Source: Athene noctua (Eukaryota > Chordata > Aves > Strigiformes > Strigidae). From it: DNA of 64,000 bases. This document shows positions 27,301 through 38,627 of this stretch, piece by piece; position 1 is the first letter of the stretch; each line of letters begins with the position of its first letter. The stretch covers positions 71,158,981 through 71,222,980 of the forward strand of contig NC_134039.1 of NCBI RefSeq assembly GCF_965140245.1. Reading direction: 5' to 3'. The notes under the pieces are model-generated. The model was not told the DNA's origin. It searched no databases and saw only the letters and a program-made list of their open reading frames with translations. A program made the translations under genes and the position numbers.

Positions 27301-29316
27301 CCACACAAGGGAAACAGATTTCTTATTTCCTTACTTTTTCACTCTCCAAAGTATTGAATGAGGACTCTGTATCAGGCAGTGTTAAAATGCTGAAAAGTAG
27401 AAGATAATAGAACAAAAATATGTTCCCCATCACAGCAGGAATCCCTCTCTGCTCAAGCAGAGAGAGGATTAATCTATAAATACCCTTTTAAAACTTCCAT
27501 CTATTAAAAGATGATTATTTGAACAACATAATACAGGAATTTATGTAAAGATGTTAACGATGTGCTATTACCACTTTCATTAATTGTGTTTTGCTGGTTT
27601 GATGAGTGAGTGTTTTCACATGAAGATGATGAGTGAAAACTATGAAAGTTTTGGTGGAGCGTGTTTCTCTGGCAGATGGATGGTCTGGGCCTGCTCTGGG
27701 TGGCTCATCAAGCAGGTGCCCATTGCTCCTGAGGTGATGGTGAGAGCTGCTTGGTGGGAAAACAGTTTGACTTCTGATCCTGGTGGCAACCATGCTGCTT
27801 TAATGAATACTGTAGTAAAAGAGCTCAGTTTATGCCACTGTGAGTAAGAGCTTGATCATACAAGCCTTACTTCATCAGATTTGTCTGCACAGACCAAGGT
27901 GAGAGGTCACTGCCGAGCATTTCTCTGAGAAATAACTCTTACAAGGGTGGACCTGAGTTGACTCTGGTGTGGGCCACAGCTCCTTGCAGTTTAGGCCTTG
28001 GATTGAGATTCCCCAGAGTGTGAAGGTTTCTAGGATTGAAAGAGTAGATTAACAGAAAAGTGTTTAATATGGAGATCTATGAACTTTTTGTATGGCTTGT
28101 GGAGATAGATATTTAAGAACTAAAGTGACCACACATGGCATATGATATGCAGTTAGAGTCATGTATCAATCTCCCAGCTGTGGCGCGTGGGGCGATGTAA
28201 CTGTCCCCTTTTGTCACCACTCATTGTCTTCAACTCGAAATGTTAGCCCTCATTTTTTTCTTCTTGTGCTGCTTTTACAAACCTTTGGGCAGGAGTGCAT
28301 TCTTGGCATTGCTGGGTGTTTTGGGGGAAAGCAATTCCACGCATTCTTAGCTTTGGGAAGTGATCAGGCAGAAAGGCGTGAGCTAACGTCGGGTGATTTA
28401 TCATTGTTCCTCCAGAAAAGGGACACAAGACCTGAAACAACTACTGACTGTGTAAGCCCAGAAAGTTATTTTACAGAGTTGTTTAAGACTGAAATAAGAA
28501 TAGTGACAGCCTTTCATACTGGAAAGGTGCACTCCTGTTCAAAACTGCAGGCATTATATACGTGTATGTTAGTTTTGAAAATGCAATAATAGGAAAAAGT
28601 TCAAAAAGGATATATTTGCTTTCAGGAAAAATACTGAGATTGTGAAGGCTTAATATGTCAAAATGTTGAGTACTTTGTTCAGTCCAGGAGGTCTTTATCT
28701 TTGTGTTCATAACAATGGTCTTCTCCAAGGTACAATTTGAGTTCATTGATATGCTGTCTTGGTGCATGACGAACTTCTTTCTGTGATGCTGAGAGAAAGA
28801 TAACATCCTACTTTACTGAGATTCCCCTTTTGTTAGATCCAAAATCAGTTACTGGATGTCTGAGTGTATGTTCCTGAGTTATTCATAGCAGAAACCTTGC
28901 ATTTAACCCCCTTTTTATTCTACTGTATATACTGTGTAGTAGAAATTGGCTAATTTAAATAAAGTAGTTGTAAAAGGAACATGTCAAGTGCTGTCTCAAC
29001 TCCACTCTCAGAAAGCACTGGCAAATCAGATAGGCAGTAAATTATTTTAATTTGCTTATGAACTCAATAAGAATTATCTACAAAGTCATCATACTTCTAG
29101 GTTTTCTTGGACAAGACTCCTTTCTCTTCCCTGCAATTTTGTCCAGGCAGAAAAACAGGACTTTGCCTATAGGAAAGCACATATGTCAGGCCCTTAGATA
29201 TGTACTTTAACTGTGTGAAAATTTTGCCTAGGGAGGTATTTGATAATTAAGATAATTAAAAGCAAGCACTAGGGCAGGTTCACTAAAGATATTTATAGAA
29301 GTTGTTTCTCTGTATA
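18394..29316. other. Intron 1 block: mostly unique sequence
   Basis: Moderately AT-rich unique intron without a recognisable gene or young mobile element. Only the weak repeat fragment at 25196 stands out. Confidence 0.6.
25196..25220. repeat. Short fragment of the GGCCAAATTCTGCC-type repeat
   Basis: Only AGGGCCTAATTCTGCCATG is recognisable, so this is a weak match to the end of the same family. Confidence 0.3.
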
Positions 29317-29318
29317 AA

Positions 29319-29386
<68 letters not shown>

Positions 29387-29394
29387 AGAAAAAA
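29317..29394. repeat. (GAAA)n microsatellite
   Basis: About 16 nearly perfect GAAA units run from 29321 to 29386. They are flanked by short A-runs and end in GAAGAAAAAA. All purines lie on the plus strand. The minus-strand frame through it (FFLS repeats) is an artefact of the repeat. Confidence 0.97.
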
Positions 29395-30417
29395 TACAGA
29401 AATAATTATAAAGGGTGAACCTCACTGTAATGTACAACTCTTAGATTTGCTTACGTTTTTCCTCTTGCTTTAAGGAATCTCTGGGCATTTCCATACAATA
29501 GTGATGAAGAATGACCCACCTTCCATATTTATTTGTCAGAAGAAGAGCTGCTTAAAAGGATGAAAGCTTTATTTTGCATCCTTCAGGCCTGAACCAGAAC
29601 AGTAACTAGAACGGCTGCTACTTTGGCTTTAAAGATAACGCTACTGTGAAGACTTGTCTGTTTTTAGGTGCATAGTTTTCTGGGTGATAGTCTTTTGAAG
29701 TTTGTGATGGACTACTTTGTACAAACACATGCATGAAGTGTTTACAGCCCTGGGTCATGATAAAGCCTCTTTAAATGAAATCAAGCAGTGTATTGTGTTC
29801 TGGTTCACAAAAATGGTATTGAATAACATAGTGAAAACCTTTGCTGCTTAGTGAATCGAGAGAGAAACAGCATCCTGGCCTTGCAGGGAAGAGTTGTGAT
29901 GTACAGAGCCTTGAGAAGGTGAGGTCCCAGGGCCTTTGGGTTTATTTTCCAAAAGAAATAAAGTACATTTTCTTTTAGACACAAGTCAGTCTAGTACTGC
30001 CTTCCTTCAAACTGAAACCACAGGCAGAGTCAGGAGCAGGCTGTGAAGCAAAGCAGCCCCCCAAGGTTGTAAGGTGAAGACTGACGAAAGTGAGAGGGAA
30101 AGGAAAGGACTGGCTGTTGTGGGAAGCTGCTGGTGTTGGACACGCTTACTTAACCCTAAAGGTTTTCCTTTCCTGACTGTCACAGAGTTCCCTCCCAGCC
30201 CTCCTGAGTGAGAAATACCTGGTACCCTAAACCTGGCAAAATGTTCGTCTTTGAAGGCATAGAGTTTCCTGTTTGCAGTGTTATTAAGGGAGGGAATATG
30301 TGGGAGGGGAGGAATACATGGTGGGTCTTGGGGAACTTCTGGTGTTTCCTAGCATGCGAAGGACACAGGAATTAAACTCTGCTTGGAAGACAGGACTGTC
30401 AATATATGTGTTTGTCC

Positions 30418-30471
30418 TCTATCCATCTCTCTCCCTCTCCCCCTCTCCGGCCCTCCCCCCCCCCCCCCCCC
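30418..30471. repeat. Pyrimidine-rich tract ending in a 17-C run
   Basis: A CT-rich stretch (CTATCCATCTCTCTCCCTCT and on) leads into an uninterrupted run of 17 C at 30455-30471, followed by ATATG. This is low-complexity sequence, and the exact C count is likely to vary or be mis-sequenced. Confidence 0.95.
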
Positions 30472-30637
30472 ATATGCCTGTCTATGCAATACATAGTCAT
30501 ATACTGGGTTTTTATATGGCAGTGTAACTTCCAGTCCTGTAAAGAGACCATTGAGTGTCAAATTGCCTATATTGTTATATAATTACTTAGTAGCATTTGG
30601 ACTAGATGGAAAATAGTAAAGAAAAATACTTTGAATT

Positions 30638-30691
30638 AAAAAAAAAACCAACCAAACACCAAAAAAACCCTCAAACCCCAAAAAAAACCTC
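30638..30691. repeat. A-rich low-complexity tract with AAACC/AACCC spacers
   Basis: A 10-A run is followed by short CC-interrupted A-runs (CCAACCAAACACC, AAACCCTCAAACCCC). This may be a decayed poly-A or simple repeat. No mobile element is recognisable next to it. Confidence 0.8.
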
Positions 30692-30907
30692 AATCCATTC
30701 CTTTAAATGAAAAACTATCATATTCAGCACCTGCAGCTGAATCTGAAAGTGAACACTCCTTAAAATGAAGGTGTTGGGAGAAAGAAATCATAAACCCAAA
30801 AATTCAATTTTACATTCAATTTTAGAAATTTGAACTTTAATACTCTAAGAAAGGTGAAGGCATTTGATTTTTTGCAGTATGCATACATGTGTGTCTGTTT
30901 TCAGTCG

Positions 30908-31010
30908 CAATAGTATAAACATCATCAGAACCACTGGGATTACTTCATGTTGGCATCTGTGAATGTGAGAATAATACTTGGCTTGTGATCTTAATGTTTT
31001 AGTTCCTCAC
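30908..31010. repeat. Diverged sister copy of the 33337-33445 repeat
   Basis: ATAAACATCATCAGAACC, GGGATTACTTCATGTTGGCA and TCTGTGAATGTGAGAATA align in order with the later copy. The terminal GGCCAAATTCTG-type end is not visible here. Confidence 0.45.
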
Positions 31011-33336
31011 CAGAACTCAAATCTACAGGTAAATCACACTGATATTTTCCTGTGAAAGTGTGAATTCACAAAGGAAAAAATGAATGCATGGAACAGTATC
31101 GTTAAAGTTAAAAGCTAAGGAGAAATTGTGCAGTCCTAAAATGCAGATACTTAGCTCAGATCTGCTTCCATTATAGCTCATGCCAAAACTCATTGTTTTT
31201 ACTGGGAACTGGATTAAGACTTTTACCAATAACATGTCAGTTTGAATTCCTTCTTTTATTCTTGATTTTGATTTTGACAATCACTTTTTTCCATTACAGT
31301 TCCATTAAAGATTTAAAACACAGTATGATAAAACTCGGTGAAAAAATAATGCATCTAAATTATTATGCAAATGGATACACATTTAATCTCATTCACATCA
31401 TTGCAGTTCTCTCTTTATGCCTAACAACAGAGTCTAAACTTTATTCTTTTCACTTGCTAATCAATTTTGAGTTCACTTTTTTTTCCCCAAGGGTTTCTGG
31501 AGTATCAAAATAATTGAAAATAATTGGTGTTTCAGTTGTTTTAAAGTTAGTACTTGGATAATTAAAAATGAAATAGATATGCACATTGTATTTTAATAAA
31601 ACTATTAATTATTATTCCATGGTCTTTACTCATTGGCCTCTATGGGGTATGCTCAGCCCCAAACCAACAGAGACCAGTCCAGATCACAGAACTAGCCTCT
31701 GTATTTTGGTGGCAACTAAAATTACTATTACCAAGTCTCATCAAGAAAGCAAAAATAAAAAGACTGCACTATCCTTTTTTTTTTTTCCGTGAGAAGTTGC
31801 TTCAGCAGAGATTTGGGAGCAGGGGCAGTGCAGTGGCTGCACGTGTCAGAGGATGCCCGGTCAGCTACATCACTTCTTCATTTGCTTTGGCTTTTTTTCT
31901 AAGACTGAGGTAGAGGTGTCTGTTTTGGGACCATATGTAGATCTAAATAAATAGTCCTTAGACAGTCTATATCAATATAGTAAATTCAGTCACAGGTGAC
32001 CTCAATATGCTGATCTGCCATATTATGTAGTTACATAATTCTGAAAAATTGTAAACTTGATTTTAAAGACTGTTGTCTCAGAATTTACGGGTAGAAATAA
32101 ACAGATGTTAAGTGGAGCTGCTGCTGGCTTTTGTTGTGCAACTTTGCTGTCACTCAGACTGATCATGAGTTATTTTTGTTCATATGGTTTTGATATGAAT
32201 TTGAAGATATACCATAAAGATATGGTTTGAAGAAAATTCATATACTGTGTCTAAAATGTTTTCAGTGTAGAGCCAAAGTGTTTTCTCCCATTTTGGTTGT
32301 GGGTCTCCATGATGTGAATTTGTTTGCCTCCAGCTTTTGCACAGGATAAGCTATGGGAGCACTGCTGTACTGTTTTACCATTTCATATGTCAAATATCAC
32401 TTACAATTAAAGACAGTTTGAAAAATGTCAGTGTTTTTTGGATTTGAAAGAACTTTTGTGAATAGACCAGTGTCTTGTCCACAGTCAATATGCAACACAG
32501 CTTTCGTATTACACCAAATAATGGGGCCTGATGCCGACGCCCTGCAAGCTGCCAGGAGCCAAATCCATTTTGGGACATTTCCATCACTTATCCACATCAG
32601 CAGTATCTTCAGGTACTGCATACAGACACCGAATAAACTGTGGTATGGTAAGAGACATCTTTCCCTTTTCTGTACAAGGGCACCCAAGCATTGTATGGAC
32701 GGTCTTAGGCCAGTCACAGCAGCCTTGTTACTCCCTGTGAAGCTCAGGCCAGTCCACGTGCTGGTTAATGAAGCAGACATGTGTGGCCTCCAGAAGTTTT
32801 GTCTGTCCTTACAACAAGGCAGTTTTTTAATAGGGATAATGAGGGGCCAGGGAGCCTGTCACATTCACCCAGCACTGGCTCTGGGGTGGCTGTTAGGGAG
32901 CATGAGCATGTTCATGCATTTTCCCTGTGTGGTTGGACCACGAAAAGAAGTGTCCATTAGATAGACCCAAGTTAATAGAGATATTAGAGAAACCTTATAC
33001 ATAGGTTTTTCCCCTTCTTTTCATACATTTTATTCTACATACATTTCAAGCAGAATGAGAATTGCCAAAAGGAATGAACGCTGTGCAGGGACAATGAAAT
33101 CTGAATTCGTCAGCCCCCAGCCTGCCAAGGGCTGAGAGCCGGGCATGCAGCCGTCACAGGGCACCAGACCAGGTAGGCTAGCCCACATGCAAATCCCAAG
33201 TTGAACTGGAAAAGCACTTTTGGGATGGGTCTTGCTAGGACAGGTGTTCCAGATCATTCTCATTCCCAGGGCACGTGTATTACTATTTCAGCATTTAGTT
33301 GAGACTCACAGAACTGTTAGTTTTACTGTTGAAATC

Positions 33337-33445
33337 AGGGGTGCCAAATTCTCCCTTCAGTAATAGTCATGTAAACATCATTAAAATTAATGGAGTTACT
33401 TTGTGTTGGCATCTTTGGGGGTGAGAACAGTGTGTTTTAGCTTCC
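33337..33445. repeat. Relic of an old dispersed repeat (GCCAAATTCTCCC ... TGGAGTTACT type)
   Basis: GTGCCAAATTCTCCCTTCAG is followed by GTAAACATCATTAA, AATGGAGTTACTT and GTTGGCATCTTTGGGGGTGA. The second half resembles 30908-31010 base by base in order, so the two are copies of one family. Confidence 0.55.
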
Positions 33446-33902
33446 CACCAGACTTCAAATACACAGATAAAAAAGGAACTGGTTTGCCCTGCTACAAACC
33501 AACCAGCTTTTCTCCAACCAGATTTGAGTGAGTTTTGGTGGCCTGAATCTTTCATTTATTGTGCATGAAGCATGGTACACAGCTACTCTGCTCAAGCTCT
33601 CATGCTCTCTTGCTTTGCAGCAACTCTGTTTTCATGCTCACAGGTGGGCAGGTTTGCCTGGAAATGTGCATCGAACTGATGTGGTTTCATTCTTCAAGAG
33701 TCTTTTAACATTCCACCCTAAAGGTCCTGATAAAATTGTCCTTTCCCTGCAGATTTAGAAAGATCTCTCAGCTTGGCATTTAAGTAAGATTACATTATTT
33801 AATGGCATGTGGTGACAAATCTGTTGTGCACCACTGAGGTGACTTCTGCACCTGTGGCTGGAGTGGCAGTTCCTGCTTGATACCCCTTTAGGGCATCAAC
33901 TC

Positions 33903-33925
33903 GTACGTAGGGTAGTACTACGTAC
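33903..33925. repeat. Perfect 8-bp inverted repeat with 7-nt spacer
   Basis: GTACGTAG (33903-33910) and CTACGTAC (33918-33925) flank GGTAGTA. They are CpG-containing arms in CpG-poor sequence. Function unknown, possibly chance. Confidence 0.7.
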
Positions 33926-34544
33926 CCAGCCCCAAACAGCATTACTGAGTTTCTCTAACTGGGTTTCAGTTTTCATTTTATACAGGCACATGTACAAAAG
34001 TCTGTGTCTGTTCTGACCGTAGTAGGTTTATCGGCTATGCAAAGGGATTTCACAAAGGAGGGATGCTCGGCAGGAAGATGTGATCCGGCCTGGACCAGCT
34101 GCAAGGATGTCAGCAGATCCATTGCTGGCAGCTTTCTGCTTTCTCCTTTCAAAGGAGAGACAGATACTTTCCATGGCCCATGTGGAGTATTACTGGCCTA
34201 AAAAAACCTCCCTGGTCCTGTATGCTCTTTGTGAGGCCTCTCAGGTGGGTGAACACAAGCTTAGAACAGACCAGCTCAAACAGTAATCAGGTGGTTGTTT
34301 GGGTAGTAATATTTTTTTATCCTTTTCTTCACAAAAGGCTTCATCAAGGTGTGGGTTACTTGTTAACAGCTAAAGTCAAGTAGTGATAGGCAAATCCTTT
34401 CTCTCTATTTACACAACATAATGCAAGAAAGCTGTGTTTTTGAAATAGTGTGTGTGAGGACTGTGAAAACAAATGTCTCCACCCTCCACAAATAAAGGGT
34501 TTACTGGAAAGGCCATTTGCCATGTACAGAGCAGAGAAAAAGGG

Positions 34545-34565
34545 AAAAAAAAAAAAAAAAAAAAA
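34545..34565. repeat. Poly-A run (21 A)
   Basis: Twenty-one uninterrupted A follow AGGG. I see no convincing processed pseudogene or SINE upstream and no obvious target-site duplication. Confidence 0.93.
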
Positions 34566-36109
34566 GTAAAAATACCCTGTTCACAATAGAAATGAGAATC
34601 TGGGCCATTGTTCCCTCCTTGTTTGCAGACATATTTCTGATGACTCTGTGAGTTCTGCAGAGCTGAGCATGAGGGAGGGAGAGAAGAGCTTTTGGGGGAA
34701 CATTCTGCACATCAACCACCTCCCAAACCAGTGCATTTCTGAGACAGGTTTGAGAAGAGGCTAATGCCATTTGACTCCTCTCAGAGCTCCTCAGCATAGA
34801 TCGCTGAAGGGGGACTTAGCAAACATCAACCTTCAGAAGCTATTTCTGAAGGCTGATGCTTGGCTATACCTCACTCATGCCCTGAAGATACCTGTTCCCG
34901 TGCTAGTTAGTCACCAGTCTTATATTTTGTATGCGTTAGCTACTGCTTCCCAAGCAACCAGAGGTGAACCACAAACTTCACAAGTTGCAACAAGACTTTA
35001 AAATGCTGAAAGGTTAGAATGCAGCAAGTGGGAATTTCAGCACATTAAGAAAAATATCTTGTAAACCTTTCATGCCCAAATTTTTAATGGATGATTTTAG
35101 TGTGTGTATCTTTCTAGGAAAAAAGTTTACTTGAGGAAATCTAGAAGTATAAATTCAACAGTAAATTGAATTGAGAAGGAACATGAGAATCCTCTCCAGC
35201 ATGAAATTGTGCAGTAGGATACTAGACCTTGTAATGATTTTCCAGTTGCTTACTTCTATTTTTTTTCAATATGGCTATCTTTCTGTCTGCCTCTAACTCT
35301 TCAAAATGAGGCTTCGTATGGATTAGGAGGTATCTCAGATCTTAGCAATATGGTATCTGAGCTCTACACCAACTGTAGTTGCGGGTCTCTCCCATCTCAG
35401 ACAAAAATCCCAGAAAGGCATCTTTTTCTCTCCATGTCTATGCAGAGCAGAGGAACACTTGGTTATCTCCTTCCTTGCACTGAAAATGATCTACAGTACA
35501 AGCTTCATTTGCAGAACACAAGACTGTCTGAAGTCACTTAGGCTCATGTTTCTGAAATGGCAGTCTGCAAAACACAGACAGAAAGTGCACTTTGGTGCAC
35601 TTTGGAAACTGTATAATGTTTTCAATGTAACATCTGCTGTTAAGGTCATGTTTTGGTACTTAGAGAAGTCAGGTGGCCCAAAAAGCATGGACATTGCTTC
35701 TGCAAATCTTACCTAGAGGGGGCTTTAAAAGGTGTTAGCTGAAGCGGTGCTCATCAACCTGCAGCGTGCCAGAAGTGGTATGTGGGCATCATGAGTGACA
35801 TGGCACAGGGCAGGCGGTGGGGAGTGGCCCCATGCCCTGTCCAGAATGCTTGTACGTGGGACATTTTAGCAATTAGTGTAAACCAGCTGAGTCGCCCAAG
35901 TTGGGAGTGTTGGAGGCAGGGAGGAGGGGCAGTTCAGGAACAGACTGCACCTCCTAATAATAATAAACTGTGTACTCCATACTAGATAAAAAATCTGCAA
36001 GCTGTTTAATTTTTTTCTTTTAATCCTTTTTTATGTGCTGTTATAAATGGTAGAATTATGGTGATCAGCCAAATAAGCTGGGGTGGCAAATGAAATGACC
36101 ATTATACAG

Positions 36110-36420
36110 CAAAGGATGTTACATTGCTGTTCCTCTCTTCAGCTGAAATATATTTGGCATGTCTTTTTATTCTTTAAATTGCCTAATTGATGTGTTCTGG
36201 GAAGGTATGATATTACTCAAATTATTATTCTTTAATTTTCAAGGTAAACTTTAATTTGGTGCCAAAAGGTCAGCTCACAAATATTGTTTAATTTTAGTTA
36301 TTTAACTTTGGTTTTAAGAAGTCTTTCAGTGACCAACATTTTGCAGTGTAACTCTGCTAATTCTGTGTCCTGTAAAATAACTCTTGAAATGCACTGAATA
36401 AAATGAAGACTAAGAAACGT
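36110..36420. other. AT-rich motif-dense stretch (candidate conserved noncoding element)
   Basis: Unique AT-rich sequence with homeodomain-like cores (GCCTAATTGATG, AATTATTATTC, CTTTAATTT), CCAAAAGGTCA (nuclear-receptor-like half-site) and AAATATTGTTT (forkhead-like). There are no repeats and no open frame. The texture is that of vertebrate conserved intronic elements, but conservation cannot be judged from one sequence. Confidence 0.25.
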
Positions 36421-38397
36421 AGGGTAATGATCAATAAAAATTATTAGGAGTGGGTGCCACTGGCTCGCCCAGACCTAAATGCTATCGATTGCTGAGTCTG
36501 CAGCATGTTACCCCTTGCAGAAGCAGCTTCTCCAAGAACTTGCTTAGTTTCTCTTGGCAAAGGTAGTCTCTGATACAAGGAGGAAGAACATCCCCTGAGT
36601 GCCAGCCTTGAACGGCTGCCGACCCCAGAGCTAACCTGTATTAATCTAGTGAAGACAGATCAATGTGCTTCTTCCAGCATGTTCTAAAATGTTGCTAAAA
36701 TCTTCCAAATGCTAGTCCATACAAGTTACCTGGCTGAATTTTCTCTCTCTTCAGTGCCACAGGAAGGCATACTGTGTCTCTCTGAGTTTTACCTGAGCTC
36801 GGCTGTTTGCTCTGGTTTGGAGCAATATGGGAATAACAGATGATATATATTCTTTCTCACAAACATATTCTTTTTTCCATACTCCTCCTTGAATGAAGTT
36901 GTGCCAGAAGCTGCTGAGATGTTAGGAAGGCTCCGGAAGCTGGTAATTTGCTCACTTAGAGCTCCACAAAAGATACCAATTTTTTGTATGGTTCTTACCA
37001 TCTAAAGGCAAATATAATTAAGAAATTGAGTCAGTTTACAAATAGGTCATGGATCATATAATAAACTGCAATTGTTGACATTTATGGAGGCTTTTTCTCC
37101 CAAACATTGTTTATGAAAGGCAACTGGCAAAGGCAACGAGACAAAAACTGCTGTAGGCTCCTTTCCTGGGCAGCTCTCATCCTCCCCAGCTCCTCCTCTC
37201 TCCTCAGTGTATCTTTTGAAGCTCCGTTTTAGTATTTTCATGTATGTACATGTGTTACACTTAAAGCGGTGCAGTAGTTGATTTTCTTGTACTGAGAGCT
37301 GTGGGTTAATTGCTGGGGAGGTTTTAATGGGATTCACCTGAATGCTGGCTTTCCCCCGGGAGGCTGCAGGGAGGCTGCAGTGCGTGGCAGTGATTTCAGC
37401 CATTGTCCGGGCCGGGCAGAGCTGCACAGGGTGGCTGTCCCCGCCCAGGCGCAGTGTCCTGCCGGGCTGCCAGATGTCCTGCAGAACTGTCACCTTCACC
37501 AGGTCATTGTGGAGAACCCCAGCTGTCTCCAGCAGCACAGACATTTGTGCATCTCAGCCCCAAATCAACCTCCAGAACAGCTGTAGGTGCATGTAGGGTC
37601 TTGCTCTTTGCAGCAGAGCAGAAGTACGTCAAAGCACCATATAGCTGCTGCAGGCAAGAAAGGGTCAGGGTAGAGTCTGTTGTTGAAGTAGCCAGTAAGT
37701 GAGCCATCAGGTTTTTCTGACTTCAGCTTGCTGTGGGTTGCATCCCATTCCTTTACCAGAATCTACTCCAGTCAGAGGCAGCTGATCTGAACTAAAAAAA
37801 CTCTTGCTGGAGGCAAAATGCATATTCTCTCTTCATTACCCACACCAGACTGGTGAGAAAAAAACGAAGGCGGGGAGGCAGCGAAAACCAGATCAGGAAA
37901 AGAGTTGAAAGGCCTGGGGCTGAGCTGCAGCCTTGTCTGCATTCAGTTTTTCTCCCATGATCTTATGTGCTCAGAGGCACAGTTAGTTGGATTCAGGAGA
38001 AAAGAAGCGTTAGTCAAGGAATGACCTGGAGCTGAGCTTCTCGAAAGCTGGCAGTGTTGAGTTGCAAAGTTGTGGTTCGGCCCCATTGGTAAGGAGGCAA
38101 GGACAGGGCCGAGCAGGGTGGAAGCTGCATCCTGTGGGGAACTTCGAGGAACAATAGCATCTTTCATACTTCATGGCTATAAAATGCATGAATCAACTCA
38201 CCTGAGGCAGAAGTCAGGAGCAGCTGACATCAGCCACCGGAGCCGAGTTGCTCATTCTTTCAGGGTTAGTGCATTTCCTGAGCGACCCAGTCTGTGCTCC
38301 AGAGGCTGTCTCCCTCCCTCACTGCCAATATGAACTGGGGACAGATATTTCATGTACTTCTTCCATTGTGTCAGACAACCCAGGAGGGTTTAGACAC

Positions 38398-38627
38398 CAG
38401 GGAAGGTTTAGACTAGATATTAGGAAGCATTTCTTTACAGAACAGGTTGTTAGGTGTTGGAATGGGCTGCCCAGGGCAGTGGTGGAGTCCCCATCCCTGG
38501 AGGGGTTTAAGAGTCGGGTTGACATAGCACTGAGGGATATGGCGTAGTTGGGAACTGTCAGTGTTAATGGTTGGCCTGGATGATCTTCAAGGTCTTTTCC
38601 AACCTGGACAATTCTGTGATTCTGTGA
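38398..38627 (+). mobile_element. CR1 LINE, 5'-truncated 3' end
   Basis: The plus strand reads the conserved CR1 3' region. It encodes the tail of the CR1 reverse-transcriptase ORF: GRFRLDIRKHFFTEQVVR, then CWNGLPRAVVESPSLEGFK, ending RDMA and a stop near 38547. It continues into the 3' UTR (GGATGATCTTCAAGGTC, then TTCCAACCTGGACAATTC) and ends in the octamer repeat ATTCTGTGATTCTGTGA at 38611-38627. CR1 elements end in short octamer repeats rather than poly-A and are usually severely 5'-truncated, as here (about 230 bp). The peptide is readable without a stop, which suggests a moderately young copy. It cannot transpose by itself. Confidence 0.93.

Larger units (their letters stand above)
31011..38397. 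other. Intron 1 block: mostly unique sequence
   Basis: Includes the A21 run, the repeat relic at 33337, an inverted repeat at 33903-33925, the AT-rich stretch near 36.2 kb and a GC-richer patch at 37340-37480. The longest chance frame in the window (179 codons, 32425-32964 plus) lies here and has no known domain or splice context. Confidence 0.6.

Noticed and set aside
29228..29437. Minus-strand frame with repeated FFLS
   Set aside because: Created by the GAAA microsatellite.
32425..32964. 179-codon open frame, the longest outside the exon
   Set aside because: No recognisable domain, no good splice or promoter context and no repeat-protein similarity. In 64 kb read in six frames a frame of this size can arise by chance.
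37047..37544. 165-codon minus-strand open frame with overlapping plus-strand frames
   Set aside because: It lies in a GC-richer patch where stop codons are rarer. The peptide shows no motif or domain and frames on both strands are open.
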